From Streptococcus sp. S784/96/1 (GTDB lineage: Bacteria; Bacillota; Bacilli; Lactobacillales; Streptococcaceae): DNA of 64,000 nt. The notes under the pieces were generated by a model. The model saw nothing but the letters and a program-made list of their open reading frames with translations. It did no database searches and was not told the origin of the DNA. The DNA lies in the NCBI RefSeq assembly GCF_902729355.1, contig NZ_CACVCC010000006.1:1-64000 (forward strand). The letters run 5' to 3'. A program made the translations under genes and the position numbers. Positions 63,762 through 64,000 of the stretch are shown here, one piece after another. Position 1 is the first letter of the stretch. Each line of letters begins with the position of its first letter.

Positions 63762-63785
63762 AAAACCCAGCCTATTCTGGGTTTT
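63762..63785 (-). terminator. Terminator after the tRNA pair
   Basis: AAAACCCAG and CTGGGTTTT form a perfect 9-bp stem over CCTATT. It lies between tRNA-Gln and rpsA. Confidence 0.75.
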
Positions 63786-63828
63786 GGTATATCTTATTTT
63801 CAAGGTTACTCGCAAGAGCTTACCATGA

Positions 63829-63900
63829 CTGGGGTAGCTGGATTCGAACCAACGCATGAGGGAGTCAAAGTCCCTTGCCTTACCGCTTGGCTATACCCCA
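63829..63900 (-). tRNA. tRNA-Gln (TTG)
   Basis: Acceptor TGGGGTA with TACCCCA, anticodon loop CTTTGAC with TTG, T arm GTTGGTTCGAATCCAGC. The discriminator is G. CCA is not encoded. Confidence 0.96.
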
Positions 63901-63905
63901 TTAAA

Positions 63906-63986
63906 TGGAAAGAGAGGGATTCGAACCCCCGAACCCGAAGGAGCGGATTTACAGTCCGCCGCGTTTAGCCTCTTCGCTATCTTTCC
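63906..63986 (-). tRNA. tRNA-Tyr (GTA)
   Basis: Acceptor GGAAAGA with TCTTTCC, anticodon GTA in the loop CTGTAAA, and a long variable arm (CTCCTTCGGGTTC) as in class II tRNAs. It stands 5 bases from tRNA-Gln. Confidence 0.96.
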
Positions 63987-64000
63987 AAAACACAAGGATT

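Overview
The window reads as low-GC Streptococcus chromosome. Supporting signs are the gene orders scpA-scpB-rluB-yidD, ftsE-ftsX behind a frameshifted prfB, yqgQ-glucokinase and rpsP-khpA, a tmRNA tag of the streptococcal AKNTNSY type, and CcpA-type cre sites. I cannot fix the species. Small gene-less hairpin repeats, IS remnants and several freshly broken small genes point to a genome undergoing decay.

Layout. 1-6 kb: an IS3-family remnant, khpA-rpsP, then a MacAB-type tripartite ABC exporter with a TVP38-like membrane protein, closed by a second degraded copy of the same IS. 6-9.3 kb: a four-gene biotin-dependent Na+-pumping decarboxylase of the oxaloacetate decarboxylase type, with a cre site. 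9.5-24 kb: msrB, udk, a DEAD-box helicase, yidD, rluB, the scpA-scpB condensin operon (with an extra coupled 77-codon gene between), a XerD-like protein, a CBS protein, a phosphodiesterase, rdgB with an added N-terminal domain, racE, yneF, a MATE pump and lysA, interrupted by repeat-rich intergenic DNA. 24-30 kb: cshA and two tandem secreted flavoprotein reductases. 30-42 kb: housekeeping (prfC, ftsEX, prfB, queG, phoH-like, ppaC).

The most interesting block is 42.2-48.1 kb: a small FMN reductase, an 803-residue three-module reductase (FMN_red, FMN_bind, fumarate-reductase-like FAD domain), a broken DUF3237 gene, and a divergent OFA-family transporter with an AraC-type regulator. By architecture the reductase pair matches the HcrA/HcrB hydroxycinnamate reductase type. 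The promoters of this block and of both secreted reductases carry 7-4-7 elements resembling the site of Rex, the NADH/NAD+ sensor. Together with the cre site over the promoter of the small reductase gene, this suggests a set of NADH-disposing enoate reductions used when sugar is low or redox pressure is high.

48-64 kb: pflA, a Cys-less rhodanese, glucokinase with yqgQ, a phosphatase, dpr under a PerR-box promoter, a minimal type IV prepilin-peptidase-like protease, a heterodimeric ABC exporter, a P-loop kinase, vanZ-like, rlmN, yutD, about 1 kb without genes, a lipoprotein, tmRNA, tRNA-Arg, rpsA, tRNA-Gln and tRNA-Tyr. Most genes lie on the minus strand, as expected for one replichore arm.
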